From Bacillota bacterium (lineage in GTDB: Bacteria; Bacillota; Clostridia; Peptostreptococcales; Anaerovoracaceae), in NCBI GenBank assembly GCA_017941085.1, contig JAGAXF010000025.1, forward strand, positions 1 through 37,889: DNA of 37,889 bases, read 5' to 3'. Both the position numbers and the translations under genes were made by a program. Below the pieces are notes generated by a model. That model was not told where the DNA came from. It saw nothing but the letters and a program-made list of their open reading frames with translations, and made no database searches. Shown here one piece after another: positions 14,196 through 23,555 of this stretch. Each line of letters opens with the position of its first letter. Position 1 is the first letter of the stretch.

Positions 14196-15899
14196 CTAGT
14201 CAACAAAGTGAAGTTTTTTATTCATTCTGTTGAGAGCACTTACCAAGGCGTTAACAGAAGCCAGGATAATATCCGCCTGAGTTCCTACGCCCCAGTACAT
14301 ATTGTCTCTTTTATCGGCAATACATATATATGCTGCCGCCTTGGAGTCTGCACCTGCACTAATAGCATTTTCTGAATAGGTGATGAACTTATAATCAAAG
14401 TGATAGGGTGTCTTTCTCAGTGCATTACTTACCGCGTCCAGACGACCATTTCCTTCTCCCGTCAGTTCGTAAACCTGGTCCTTAATTACCGCCCGGATTT
14501 TTACACTAAACCTATTTGATTCATCCTTGGTGGAACTTAGGTGGCTGAAGGTGGCATGGGTAATATCCAAGGGACTAAAGTCGTTAACATATTCATCTTC
14601 AAAAACTTTATAGATGTCACAAGGGGAAAGTTCCTCGTGCTGCTTGTCTGAAATTTTGGTAATTAGGGCGCCTACCTCAGGCCTCATGTCCTTTGGTATT
14701 ACAAAACCATAATTGTTTTCCAATACATAGGCTACGCCGCCTTTTCCTGACTGACTGTTAATTCTTATTACATCTCCATCATATTCTCTTCCCACATCGT
14801 GGGGATCGATGGGTAGGTAGGGGACAGTCCACCGGTCGGGCTCAACCTCTTCTCTCCATTTCATTCCCTTGGCTATGGCATCCTGATGAGAACCGGAAAA
14901 TGCAGCAAAGACCAATGCTCCGCTATAGGGTTGTCTGGGGCCTACCTGCATTCCCGTGTTTCGCTCATAGGCCTCTACGATTTCCGACATATTGCCAAAT
15001 TCCAGATTGGGATTAACACCGTGGGTATAGAGATTCATAGCCAAGGTGACTATGTCCACATTTCCTGTACGCTCTCCATTTCCAAAGAGGGTTCCTTCAA
15101 TTCTATCTCCTCCCGCAAGAAGGGCCAGCTCCGAATCCGCAACCCCAGTACCTCTGTCGTTGTGGGGATGAATGGAAAGAATAACATTCTCTCTGCTATG
15201 GAGATTGTCGCTGATATATTCCACCTGATTTGCAAATATGTGGGGCATGGACATTTCAACTGTGGCCGGAAGGTTAATTATTACTTTATTATCCGGTGTA
15301 GGTTGCCACACGTCTATAACTGCATTGCACACTTCCAAAGCAAACTCCGGCTCGGTTCCGGTGAAACTTTCGGGAGAATACTGGAAGGTGAATTCTGTAT
15401 CGGGATATTTCTCCTTATACTCATTCATAAGCATTGCTCCGTCAACGGCAATTTTCTTAATTTCCTCCTGAGAGGCTCTAAAAACCTGCTGCCTTTGGGC
15501 AAAGGAGGTGGAATTGTATAGATGAACTATAGCCTGCTTTGCTCCCACCAGGGACTGGAAGGTTTTATCTATAATGTGCTCCCTTGACTGGGTCAAAACC
15601 TGGACCTTCACATCAGAGGGGATTAAATCCTTTTCTATCAAAGTTCTGAGAAATTGATATTCCGTATCCGATGCAGCAGGGAATCCCACTTCTATTTCTT
15701 TAAAGCCGATATCACAAAGAACCTTAAAAAAGTCAAGCTTTTCATCCAAACTCATAGGAATGATTAGGGCTTGATTTCCGTCTCTTAAATCTACGCTGCA
15801 CCAAATAGGTGCTTCTTCTATATGATCCTTTTTTACCCAATCCATGCGAGCAGTTGGGGGTGGGAAATATCCTGGCTTGTACTTAGTATAGTTCTGCAT
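14196..15899 (-). CDS. leuA: 2-isopropylmalate synthase
   Basis: A 567-residue enzyme condensing acetyl-CoA with 2-oxoisovalerate, the committed leucine step and usual target of leucine feedback. The N-terminal TIM barrel has CSVDLRDGNQAL (metal Asp40 region) and HPHNDRGTG. The C-terminal ~130 residues form the LeuA allosteric/dimer domain. The N-terminus (MQNYTKYKPG, then WCSVDLRDGNQ) and length fit the longer yeast/actinobacterial-like LeuA group rather than the ~510-residue form. It is first in leuA-C-D-B and read from the promoter at 15963-15991. The SD before ATG 15899 is weak (GAGGTATTAGAG). Confidence 0.95.
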   Translation of the reverse strand: MQNYTKYKPGYFPPPTARMDWVKKDHIEEAPIWCSVDLRDGNQALIIPMSLDEKLDFFKVLCDIGFKEIEVGFPAASDTEYQFLRTLIEKDLIPSDVKVQVLTQSREHIIDKTFQSLVGAKQAIVHLYNSTSFAQRQQVFRASQEEIKKIAVDGAMLMNEYKEKYPDTEFTFQYSPESFTGTEPEFALEVCNAVIDVWQPTPDNKVIINLPATVEMSMPHIFANQVEYISDNLHSRENVILSIHPHNDRGTGVADSELALLAGGDRIEGTLFGNGERTGNVDIVTLAMNLYTHGVNPNLEFGNMSEIVEAYERNTGMQVGPRQPYSGALVFAAFSGSHQDAIAKGMKWREEVEPDRWTVPYLPIDPHDVGREYDGDVIRINSQSGKGGVAYVLENNYGFVIPKDMRPEVGALITKISDKQHEELSPCDIYKVFEDEYVNDFSPLDITHATFSHLSSTKDESNRFSVKIRAVIKDQVYELTGEGNGRLDAVSNALRKTPYHFDYKFITYSENAISAGADSKAAAYICIADKRDNMYWGVGTQADIILASVNALVSALNRMNKKLHFVD

Positions 15900-15952
15900 T
15901 TCTCTAATACCTCGATTTATTGAAATTTATAAATATATAATGCTGAAAATAG

Positions 15953-15977
15953 TTACTACACTAATATAGTGTAGTAA
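15953..15977. promoter_or_regulatory. Perfect 25-bp palindrome over the leuA promoter, candidate operator
   Basis: Arms TTACTACACTA (15953-15963) and TAGTGTAGTAA (15967-15977) are exact inverted repeats around ATA. The palindrome covers the leuA -10, its start-point region and part of its spacer. A protein bound here would block leuA. No T-tract follows on either side, so a DNA-binding site is more likely than a terminator. The regulator is unknown; no candidate gene is adjacent. Confidence 0.65.
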
Positions 15978-15991
15978 AGTGACTTTGTCAA
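15963..15991 (-). promoter_or_regulatory. leuA promoter
   Basis: On the minus strand TTGACA (15991-15986), a 17-bp spacer and TATATT (15968-15963) make a good sigma-A promoter, with a start point near 15956 and a ~55-nt leader. A half-match to the CodY box (CTGAAAAT, within 15938-15952; about 10 of 15 positions) lies just inside the transcript. CodY control is therefore possible but weakly supported. Confidence 0.65.
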
Positions 15992-15997
15992 TAAAAA

Positions 15998-16049
15998 TTT
16001 GTGTGTGGTCAATATATATAACAAAAAATATTTGTTTTTGTCACACAAA
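15998..16049. repeat. Spaced 8-bp inverted repeat upstream of ilvB
   Basis: TTTGTGTG (15998-16005) is exactly inverted as CACACAAA (16042-16049), 36 bp apart, in the AT-rich spacer between the leuA and ilvB -35 elements. The second arm ends 5 bp before the ilvB -35. It may be a looped or dimeric activator/repressor site. Chance is not excluded in such AT-rich DNA. Confidence 0.3.
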
Positions 16050-16054
16050 AAGTG

Positions 16055-16082
16055 TTGACAAAATCCTGGATAACTATATAAT
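16055..16082 (+). promoter_or_regulatory. ilvB promoter
   Basis: TTGACA (16055-16060), a 16-bp spacer and TATAAT (16077-16082) are both exact consensus hexamers. The start point near 16089 leaves a ~70-nt AT-rich leader with no T-box, no attenuator hairpin and no leader peptide that I can see. It probably drives ilvB-N-C-D and perhaps ilvA-E. Confidence 0.75.
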
Positions 16083-16157
16083 GGTTGTATGCCCTTGGAC
16101 GGCTTATTTTCTATTATTATTTATTGTTTATAATTATTAAAAGTTGAGGGAAGCTGA

Positions 16158-17822
16158 ATGAAATTAACCGGATCTGAGATTGTGATGGAAGTGCTGTTGG
16201 AGCACGGGGTAGATACTGTGTTTGGATATCCCGGCGGAACAGCACTAAATATTTATGATGAATTATACAAATATAGAGACAAAATTCATCATGTGCTTAC
16301 TGCCCATGAACAGGGGGCTGCCCATGCTGCTGATGGTTATGCCAGAGCAACAGGGAAAACCGGTGTAGTAATGTCCACCAGCGGACCTGGTGCCACTAAT
16401 CTTGTTACAGGCATTGCCACTGCATGGATGGACAGCACGCCGCTTATTGCCATTTGCGCAAATGTACCGGACAATATGATAGGTAGGGACTCTTTCCAAG
16501 AAATCAGTATTACCGGTGTAACCATGGGTATAACCAAGCATAATTTCTTTGTTAACGATATTGATGAATTGGCTGACACCATTAGACAGGCATTCCAAAT
16601 TGCCGGAAGTGGAAGAAAGGGTCCCGTCCTTATAGATATAACAAAGGATGTAACCGCAGCCACCACGGAATATATCAAGAAGAAACCTCTTCCTTTAAGA
16701 AAGCTTCCTGCCATTAGCAAGAAGTACATGGAAGAGATTGCAAATATGATCAATGCCTCTGACAAACCCGTTATATATGCAGGAGGCGGCGTTATAGCAT
16801 CAAAGGCCTGGGAAGACCTTGAAAAGCTGGTGAAAAAAGCTGACATTCCGGTGGTTCATACTTTAATGGCAACTGGTGTCATAGGTAGTGACAAAAGGGA
16901 TTTAGGCATGATAGGTATGCATGGTTCCATAGCCGCCAATAGAGCTGTGGATCAGGCGGATTTGGTTATTGCACTAGGTGCCAGGTTCAGCGACAGAGTA
17001 GCCTTAAACACTGAGAAGTTTGCAAGAAGGGCGAGAATCGTTCAGGTTGATGTGGATATAAGTGAAATCAACAAGAATGTTATAGTGGATAAATACTGCG
17101 TGGGAGACACCAAGGAATTCCTAAGAAGAGTTCTTCCCTTGGTTGAAAAAGCTACCCACAAGGAATGGGCAGACAAGATTGCTTCCTGGAAGAGCAGGGA
17201 ACACATTGCGGAAAGAGTGCCGGATGCATCCCTAAAGCCTTCCCAGATATTCGAAGTTTTAAACGAATTGGGTGGAAAGGATACCATCTACGCTACCGAC
17301 GTAGGCCAGCATCAAATGTGGGCGGCCCAATATCTTAACCACAACAAACCGAGAAAATTCATATCCAGCGGCGGACTGGGAACTATGGGTTTCGGTTATG
17401 GAGCTGCCATTGGAGCGAAGATGGGATGTCCCAAGGAACGAGTGATTCACATTACCAGCGACGGTTCATTCCACATGAACATGAACGAATGCTGTACAGC
17501 GGTTTCCGAAAACCTTCCCATAATTACCATAATACTTAACAACAAAGTATTAGGCATGGTTTATCAGTGGCAGACTTTATTCTATGGACATAGATATGCA
17601 GCCACAACGCCGGAAAGAAAAACCGACTATGTGAAGGTGGCAGAAGGCTTTGGAGCCAAGGGCTATAAAGCCACCACTCCTGACGAATTCAGAGAGGTGT
17701 TAAAAAAGGCTCTAAGGTCAAAGACCCCTGTATGGATAGAATGCGAAATCGACAGAGAAGAAATGGTACTTCCCATGATTCCCGGCGGTAAATCCGTTGA
17801 TGATATGATTATTAATACATAA
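16158..17822 (+). CDS. ilvB: Acetolactate synthase large (catalytic) subunit
   Basis: A 554-residue ThDP-, Mg- and FAD-binding enzyme that joins two pyruvates to 2-acetolactate (valine/leucine), or pyruvate with 2-oxobutyrate (isoleucine). The N-terminal domain carries GYPGGT and the ThDP-activating Glu51 in HEQGAAHAADGYAR. The central FAD domain has the RARIVQVDVD region. The C-terminal ThDP/Mg motif runs from SDGSF to NNKVLGMVYQWQ. SD GAGGGAAG precedes ATG 16158. It heads the plus-strand arm, 12 bp before its regulatory subunit. Confidence 0.96.
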   Translation: MKLTGSEIVMEVLLEHGVDTVFGYPGGTALNIYDELYKYRDKIHHVLTAHEQGAAHAADGYARATGKTGVVMSTSGPGATNLVTGIATAWMDSTPLIAICANVPDNMIGRDSFQEISITGVTMGITKHNFFVNDIDELADTIRQAFQIAGSGRKGPVLIDITKDVTAATTEYIKKKPLPLRKLPAISKKYMEEIANMINASDKPVIYAGGGVIASKAWEDLEKLVKKADIPVVHTLMATGVIGSDKRDLGMIGMHGSIAANRAVDQADLVIALGARFSDRVALNTEKFARRARIVQVDVDISEINKNVIVDKYCVGDTKEFLRRVLPLVEKATHKEWADKIASWKSREHIAERVPDASLKPSQIFEVLNELGGKDTIYATDVGQHQMWAAQYLNHNKPRKFISSGGLGTMGFGYGAAIGAKMGCPKERVIHITSDGSFHMNMNECCTAVSENLPIITIILNNKVLGMVYQWQTLFYGHRYAATTPERKTDYVKVAEGFGAKGYKATTPDEFREVLKKALRSKTPVWIECEIDREEMVLPMIPGGKSVDDMIINT

Positions 17823-17834
17823 GGAGGACCCAGG

Positions 17835-18320
17835 ATGAGTAGACAGATGAAACAAGAAATTGTAAGCGTCCTGGTTCAGAACAAGGCCAACGTTTTAAAC
17901 AGAGTAATCAGTTTATATGGGCGCAGGGGATACAATATAGATTCTCTAACTGTATCTCCCACCAACGATCCGGCCCTGTCCAGAATTACCATTGCCTTTA
18001 CAGCCAACGAAAGGTCCATGCAGCAGATTATAACTCAAACGGAAAAGCTGGAGGTTGTAGAAAAGGTACAGTTCCTGGATAGAGAGAATACCTTGTATAG
18101 AGAGCTTATGCTTCTTAAGGTAAAGGCCCCCAAAAGTGTTAGAAGTAAAATCAAAGAAGTGGTGGACATATGTAAAGCGGAAATCGCCGTGTTCAGCAAG
18201 GATATGATGATTATCCAACTGACGGACACACCGGTAAAGATTGACGCATTTATAGAAGCAATGAAGGAGTTTGATGTAGTAGAAGTTTGTAGAACCGGTG
18301 TTGCCGGTCTTGAAGACTGA
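17835..18320 (+). CDS. ilvN: Acetolactate synthase small (regulatory) subunit
   Basis: A 161-residue subunit with an N-terminal ACT domain (VSVLVQNKANVLNRVISLYGRRGYNIDSLTV) and the C-terminal ALS_ss domain (~85-161). It binds the IlvB subunit and gives valine feedback sensitivity in characterised relatives. SD AAGGAGG lies in the 12-bp gap after ilvB. This is the long ~160-residue form; enterobacterial ilvN products are shorter. Confidence 0.95.
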   Translation: MSRQMKQEIVSVLVQNKANVLNRVISLYGRRGYNIDSLTVSPTNDPALSRITIAFTANERSMQQIITQTEKLEVVEKVQFLDRENTLYRELMLLKVKAPKSVRSKIKEVVDICKAEIAVFSKDMMIIQLTDTPVKIDAFIEAMKEFDVVEVCRTGVAGLED

Positions 18321-18327
18321 TAGTTGA

Positions 18328-19338
<1,011 letters not shown>

Positions 19339-19350
19339 AGGTGAATTAAT

Positions 19351-21015
19351 ATGTCAAAGATTAGTGATAACGTGACAAAAGGTATAGAAAAGGCTCCCAT
19401 GAGGAGTCTCTTCTATGCTATGGGATATACAAAAGAAGAATTGGAGAGACCTCTTATAGCAGTGGTTTCTGCCCACAGTGAAATTGTTCCGGGTCATATT
19501 CACCTGGATAAAATTGTGGAAGCGGTAAAGGCCGGTGTAAGAATGGCGGGAGGAACTCCCGTTATGGTTCCTGCCATTGGTGTCTGCGACGGAATCGCCA
19601 TGGGCCACAGCGGAATGAGATATTCCCTTCCCAGCAGAGAGCTAATTGCCGATGGTGTGGAATCCATGGCTGTTGGTCATCAGTTCGACGGAATGGTGTT
19701 GGTGCCTAACTGCGACAAAATTGTTCCGGGCATGTTGATGGGTGCCTGCAGAATTAACATCCCCACAATTGTTTGTTCCGGTGGTCCCATGATGAGCGGA
19801 GTTGTGGACGATGAAGAGGTTTCCCTATCAAAGATATTTGAAGCCGTTGGTGCAAGGAAGGCAGGGATAATTGACGATAAAAAACTCCTTGAGGTTGAAG
19901 AAAACGTTTGTCCCGGCTGCGGTTCCTGCTCCGGTATGTATACAGCCAACAGCATGAACTGCCTTACGGAAGCCATTGGCATAGCCCTTCCGGGAAACGG
20001 AACAATTCCGGCTATTACAGGAAAGAGAATTATGCTGGCAAAGCATGCCGGCATGGCCATCATGAACTTGGTAGAAAAGGATATTAAACCAAGAGATATC
20101 ATCAATGAAAAATCCATAAGAAATGCCTTGGCTTGCGATATGGCCCTGGGCTGCTCCACCAATACGGTTCTTCACCTTCTGGCCATTTCCAACGAAGCAG
20201 GTGTTCCTGTGGATTTAAAACTCTTTAACGAAATCAGCGGTAAGGTTCCAAACCTTTGCCATTTGGCACCGGCAGGAGGAACCCATATGCACGATTTGGA
20301 TAGAGCAGGTGGGCTTCCGGCGGTAATGTCTGAACTGGATAAGAAGGGCCTTATTGATAAGAGCCTAATTACCGTTACAGGAAAAACCGTAGGAGAAAAC
20401 ATAGAAGGTGCCTACAACAAAAACACCAAGGCCATTAGACCTATTGAGGATCCCTATAGTGAAACCGGCGGCCTTGCAGCTCTCTTTGGTAACATCGCCA
20501 AGGGTGGCTGTGTGGTAAAAAGAAGTGCAGTGGCTGACGAGATGTTGGTTCACTCCGGTCCTGCCAGAGTCTTTGATAGCGAAGACGACGCTATTAAAGC
20601 CATTTATGACGGTAAGATAAATCCCGGAGATGTGGTGGTTATTAGATATGAGGGACCAAAGGGTGGCCCGGGGATGAGAGAAATGCTTAACCCCACCAGC
20701 GCCCTTGCGGGTATGCAGCTGGATAAATCTGTGGCCCTTATTACCGACGGAAGATTCTCAGGAGCCAGCCGTGGAGCATCCATCGGACATGTATGTCCTG
20801 AAGCTGCTGCCGGTGGAGAGATAGGTCTTATCCAGGAGGGAGATATTATTAAAATAGATATTCCAAATTATAGTATCTCCGTGGATGTCAGTGATGAAGA
20901 ACTGGAAAAACGAAGAGAAAACTGGACTCCAAAGGAAGCCAATGTTACAAGTGGATGGCTATCAAGATACGCCAGATTGGTAGGACCCTCCAACAAGGGT
21001 GCAGTGTTGGAATAG
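19351..21015 (+). CDS. ilvD: Dihydroxy-acid dehydratase
   Basis: A 554-residue Fe-S enzyme that dehydrates dihydroxy acids to 2-oxoisovalerate and 2-oxo-3-methylvalerate. Cluster cysteines are in VPNCDK (Cys121) and [19 protein letters not shown] (Cys187, 190, 193). At the position where [2Fe-2S] DHADs have Cys (PCNxHL) this protein has Gly48 in VPGHIHL. That is the E. coli-like pattern associated with an oxygen-labile [4Fe-4S] cluster and fits an anaerobe (inference). SD AAGGTGA, 12 bp after ilvC. Confidence 0.96.
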   Translation: MSKISDNVTKGIEKAPMRSLFYAMGYTKEELERPLIAVVSAHSEIVPGHIHLDKIVEAVKAGVRMAGGTPVMVPAIGVCDGIAMGHSGMRYSLPSRELIADGVESMAVGHQFDGMVLVPNCDKIVPGMLMGACRINIPTIVCSGGPMMSGVVDDEEVSLSKIFEAVGARKAGIIDDKKLLEVEENVCPGCGSCSGMYTANSMNCLTEAIGIALPGNGTIPAITGKRIMLAKHAGMAIMNLVEKDIKPRDIINEKSIRNALACDMALGCSTNTVLHLLAISNEAGVPVDLKLFNEISGKVPNLCHLAPAGGTHMHDLDRAGGLPAVMSELDKKGLIDKSLITVTGKTVGENIEGAYNKNTKAIRPIEDPYSETGGLAALFGNIAKGGCVVKRSAVADEMLVHSGPARVFDSEDDAIKAIYDGKINPGDVVVIRYEGPKGGPGMREMLNPTSALAGMQLDKSVALITDGRFSGASRGASIGHVCPEAAAGGEIGLIQEGDIIKIDIPNYSISVDVSDEELEKRRENWTPKEANVTSGWLSRYARLVGPSNKGAVLE

Positions 21016-21164
21016 CAGTTCCAAAATGAAAGAATATACCTTTGCTTGATCAAAGAATGATGCTGCCGGATGACGATAAAAAAGGAAGTATCGATTTATA
21101 TCAAAAAATCTTTGATTATGGCAGAGGTATATCATAATATATAAGGGAAGCGTAGGAACAAATA
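21016..21164 (+). ncRNA. Structured leader element between ilvD and ilvA
   Basis: This 149-bp spacer has nested complementarity. ATATACCTTTGC (21034-21045) pairs with GCAGAGGTATAT (21121-21132), 12 positions with one G-U. Inside it ATCAAAGA (21049-21056) pairs with TCTTTGAT (21109-21116). The enclosed loop has CGATA (21074-21078) with TATCG (21089-21093) around an AAGGAAG that resembles an SD. No T-box sequence, U-tract or promoter was recognised. A 26-codon ATG frame (21057-21137) lies inside but has no SD. A cis-regulatory RNA for ilvA or a processing site is possible; the family is unknown to me. Confidence 0.45.
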
Positions 21165-22382
21165 ATGAATCTATCTGATTTTGAAAAAGCCTCTGAAATA
21201 GTACAGCAGGTAACCAGAGAAACTGGGCTTATATATAGTGCCTTCTTTTCGGAGAGATCCAATAATAAGACCTATTTAAAGCCTGAGAATATGCAAAACA
21301 CAGGAGCATATAAAATCCGGGGTGCCTATTATAAGATAAGTACATTAACAGACCAGGAGAGAGCCAAGGGGCTTGTGGCTGCATCTGCCGGAAACCACGC
21401 CCAGGGTGTGGCTTATGCAGCGAAGGCATATGGATGTAAAGCCACCATAGTTATGCCTACTACCACACCTCTCATTAAAGTGAACAGAACCAAAAGCTAC
21501 GGAGCAGAGGTAATACTCCATGGTGATGTCTATGACGAGGCGGCAAGCTATGCTTTGGAACTGGCGGAAAAAGAAGGCTATACCTTCATCCATCCCTTTG
21601 ATGACCCTGTAGTTGCAACAGGTCAGGGAACCATAGCCATGGAAATTGTAAAGGAACTTCCTACCGTTGATTATATTCTGGTTCCCGTTGGAGGAGGAGG
21701 CTTGGCCTGTGGGGTATCCACCTTGGCAAAGATGCTGAATCCCAATATCAAGGTTATAGGAGTGGAACCCTCCGGTGCCGCATCCCTTAAGGAATCCATG
21801 ATCCAGGGCAAGGTGGTAAGCCTTGATGCCGTACATACCATTGCAGACGGTACTGCGGTAAAAACCATCGGTCATAATGTATTCCCTTATCTAAAGGAGA
21901 ATCTGGACGATGTGATTACCGTTGATGACCAGGAACTGGTGGTATCCTTCCTGGATATGGTGGAGAACCATAAGATGGTGGTGGAGAATTCCGGACTTCT
22001 TTCTGTTGCGGCCCTTAAGCATCTTGGAGAGATGGGAATAAAGGACAAGAAGGTAGTGGCTATTCTAAGTGGCGGTAATATGGACGTAATTACCATGTCC
22101 TCCGTGGTGCAGCATGGACTAATTGCAAGGGATAGAATATTCACCATTTCCGTTCTTCTTCCTGACAAGCCCGGTGAACTTCTTAGGGTGGCAAGTGTTA
22201 TAGCCCAGGAAAAGGGAAATGTAATACGCATAGATCACAATCAGTTCGTTAATGTGGACCGAAATGCAGGGGTTGAGCTTAAGCTCACAATCGAAGCCTT
22301 TGGTACAGAGCACAAGGAAAATATAATTGGTGCATTAGAAGCCAAAGGATATGAACCCAAGTATGAAGCAGTTCACATGTAA
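21165..22382 (+). CDS. ilvA: Threonine ammonia-lyase with C-terminal ACT domain
   Basis: A 405-residue PLP enzyme turning threonine into 2-oxobutyrate and ammonia, the entry to isoleucine. The PLP lysine is Lys50 in NTGAYKIRGA, and the phosphate-binding glycine loop is PVGGGGLACG. Residues ~330-405 form one ACT domain (FTISVLLPDKPGELLRVASVIA), the short ~400-residue type rather than the ~510-residue E. coli IlvA with two regulatory modules. Placement with ilvBNCDE argues for a biosynthetic role, although related TdcB-type enzymes are catabolic. The upstream spacer is the structured element at 21034-21132; the SD is AGGAA. Confidence 0.93.
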   Translation: MNLSDFEKASEIVQQVTRETGLIYSAFFSERSNNKTYLKPENMQNTGAYKIRGAYYKISTLTDQERAKGLVAASAGNHAQGVAYAAKAYGCKATIVMPTTTPLIKVNRTKSYGAEVILHGDVYDEAASYALELAEKEGYTFIHPFDDPVVATGQGTIAMEIVKELPTVDYILVPVGGGGLACGVSTLAKMLNPNIKVIGVEPSGAASLKESMIQGKVVSLDAVHTIADGTAVKTIGHNVFPYLKENLDDVITVDDQELVVSFLDMVENHKMVVENSGLLSVAALKHLGEMGIKDKKVVAILSGGNMDVITMSSVVQHGLIARDRIFTISVLLPDKPGELLRVASVIAQEKGNVIRIDHNQFVNVDRNAGVELKLTIEAFGTEHKENIIGALEAKGYEPKYEAVHM

Positions 22383-22430
22383 TAATAAATCATTCTATAA
22401 GTAGGAGCCAAAATGGGAGGTAAGGAGTAA

Positions 22431-23501
22431 ATGAAATACGATTTTCCTGTAACAAAGAATACTAATCCGAAGGAGAAACCGGATTCAAAGGGACTGAGGT
22501 TTGGAACAGTTTTCACTGACCACATGTTTGTAATGGATTATGACGAAGGTCAAGGGTGGCACCATGGAAGAATAGTTCCCTATGGTCCCATTGAACTTGA
22601 TCCTGCCGCCTGTTGTCTCCATTATGGTCAGGAGATGTTCGAGGGGCTTAAGGCCTACAAAACCCCGGAGGGAAGAGTGCAGCTTTTCCGTCCATATATG
22701 AATGCTCAGAGAACCAACAGAACCAATGACAGACTTTGCATTCCGGAAATTGACGAGGATCTTTTTGTAGAAGCCATTAAGGCTTTGGTAAAGGTGGACC
22801 AGGACTGGATTCCCAGCGGAGAAGGTACAGCCCTTTATATAAGACCATTTATCTTTGCTACGGAAGCTTTTCTGGGAGTAAGAAGATCCACCCAGTATAA
22901 ATTCATGGTTATCCTTTCTCCTGTTGGACCATACTTTGTAAACGGCCTTCAGCCAACAAAGATGTATGTAGAGGACGTCTACACTCGTGCCTGCCCCGGA
23001 GGAACCGGTGAGGCCAAGTGTGCCGGAAACTATGGCGGAAGTCTTAAGGCTCAGGAAATTGCCCATGAAAAGGGCTATGAACAGATACTTTGGCTGGATG
23101 CCATTGAGCATAAATACGTAGAGGAAATCGGTGCAGCCAACGCCTTCTTCGTAATAGGTGACGAAATCTGCACATGCCCATTAAATGGATCCATACTTCC
23201 GGGAATCACCAGAAATTCAATTATCGCTCTCTGCAAGGAGAAAGGATATAACGTAAATGAACGTCTTATATCCATCGACGAATTGGAAGAGGCCTACAAG
23301 AATGGTGAACTTAAGGAGATGTTTGCTGCCGGAACAGCAGCCATAGTTTCCCCGGTGGGTGAACTTCTCTACAAGGACGATCTGATGGTTATTAACAATA
23401 ATGAGATTGGACCAATTGCTCAGGAAATGTATGACACTATTTATGGGATTCAAACCGGTAAAATAGAAGACTTCATGAATTGGACAGTTCCCGTTGAATA
23501 A
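22431..23501 (+). CDS. ilvE: Branched-chain amino acid aminotransferase
   Basis: A 356-residue fold-type IV PLP enzyme that transaminates the three branched-chain oxo acids with glutamate, the last step shared by both arms. The PLP lysine is Lys196 in GTGEAKCAGNYGGS. EGLKAY, RPF and EEIGAANAFFV are class motifs. The length and the KCAGNYG context fit the BCAT group of Gram-positives and mitochondria rather than the shorter E. coli IlvE. SD TAAGGAG precedes ATG 22431. It is 48 bp after ilvA and is the last ilv gene. Confidence 0.95.
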   Translation: MKYDFPVTKNTNPKEKPDSKGLRFGTVFTDHMFVMDYDEGQGWHHGRIVPYGPIELDPAACCLHYGQEMFEGLKAYKTPEGRVQLFRPYMNAQRTNRTNDRLCIPEIDEDLFVEAIKALVKVDQDWIPSGEGTALYIRPFIFATEAFLGVRRSTQYKFMVILSPVGPYFVNGLQPTKMYVEDVYTRACPGGTGEAKCAGNYGGSLKAQEIAHEKGYEQILWLDAIEHKYVEEIGAANAFFVIGDEICTCPLNGSILPGITRNSIIALCKEKGYNVNERLISIDELEEAYKNGELKEMFAAGTAAIVSPVGELLYKDDLMVINNNEIGPIAQEMYDTIYGIQTGKIEDFMNWTVPVE

Positions 23502-23523
23502 TAGGGTCATAATAAATATAGCA

Positions 23524-23546
23524 CACCAATGGTTTTACCTTTGGTG
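23524..23546. repeat. Compact dyad between ilvE and the DUF815 gene
   Basis: CACCAA (23524-23529) pairs with TTGGTG (23541-23546) and, inside it, GGT (23531-23533) with ACC (23537-23539), separated by a T-T mismatch and a TTT loop. No U-tract follows, so it is not a standard terminator. It may be an operator or an mRNA 3'-end stabiliser after ilvE. Confidence 0.4.
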
Positions 23547-23555
23547 CTGGGTTAA

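Noticed and set aside
14886..15521. Plus-strand open frame opposite leuA
   Set aside because: Complement of conserved LeuA barrel sequence with no SD or motifs.
15938..15952. CodY-like box in the leuA leader
   Set aside because: Only about 10 of 15 positions match from memory, which is common by chance in AT-rich DNA.
21057..21137. 26-codon ATG frame between ilvD and ilvA
   Set aside because: No SD before either ATG, no run of regulatory Ile/Val/Leu/Thr codons, and the stretch is better explained by nested base pairing.
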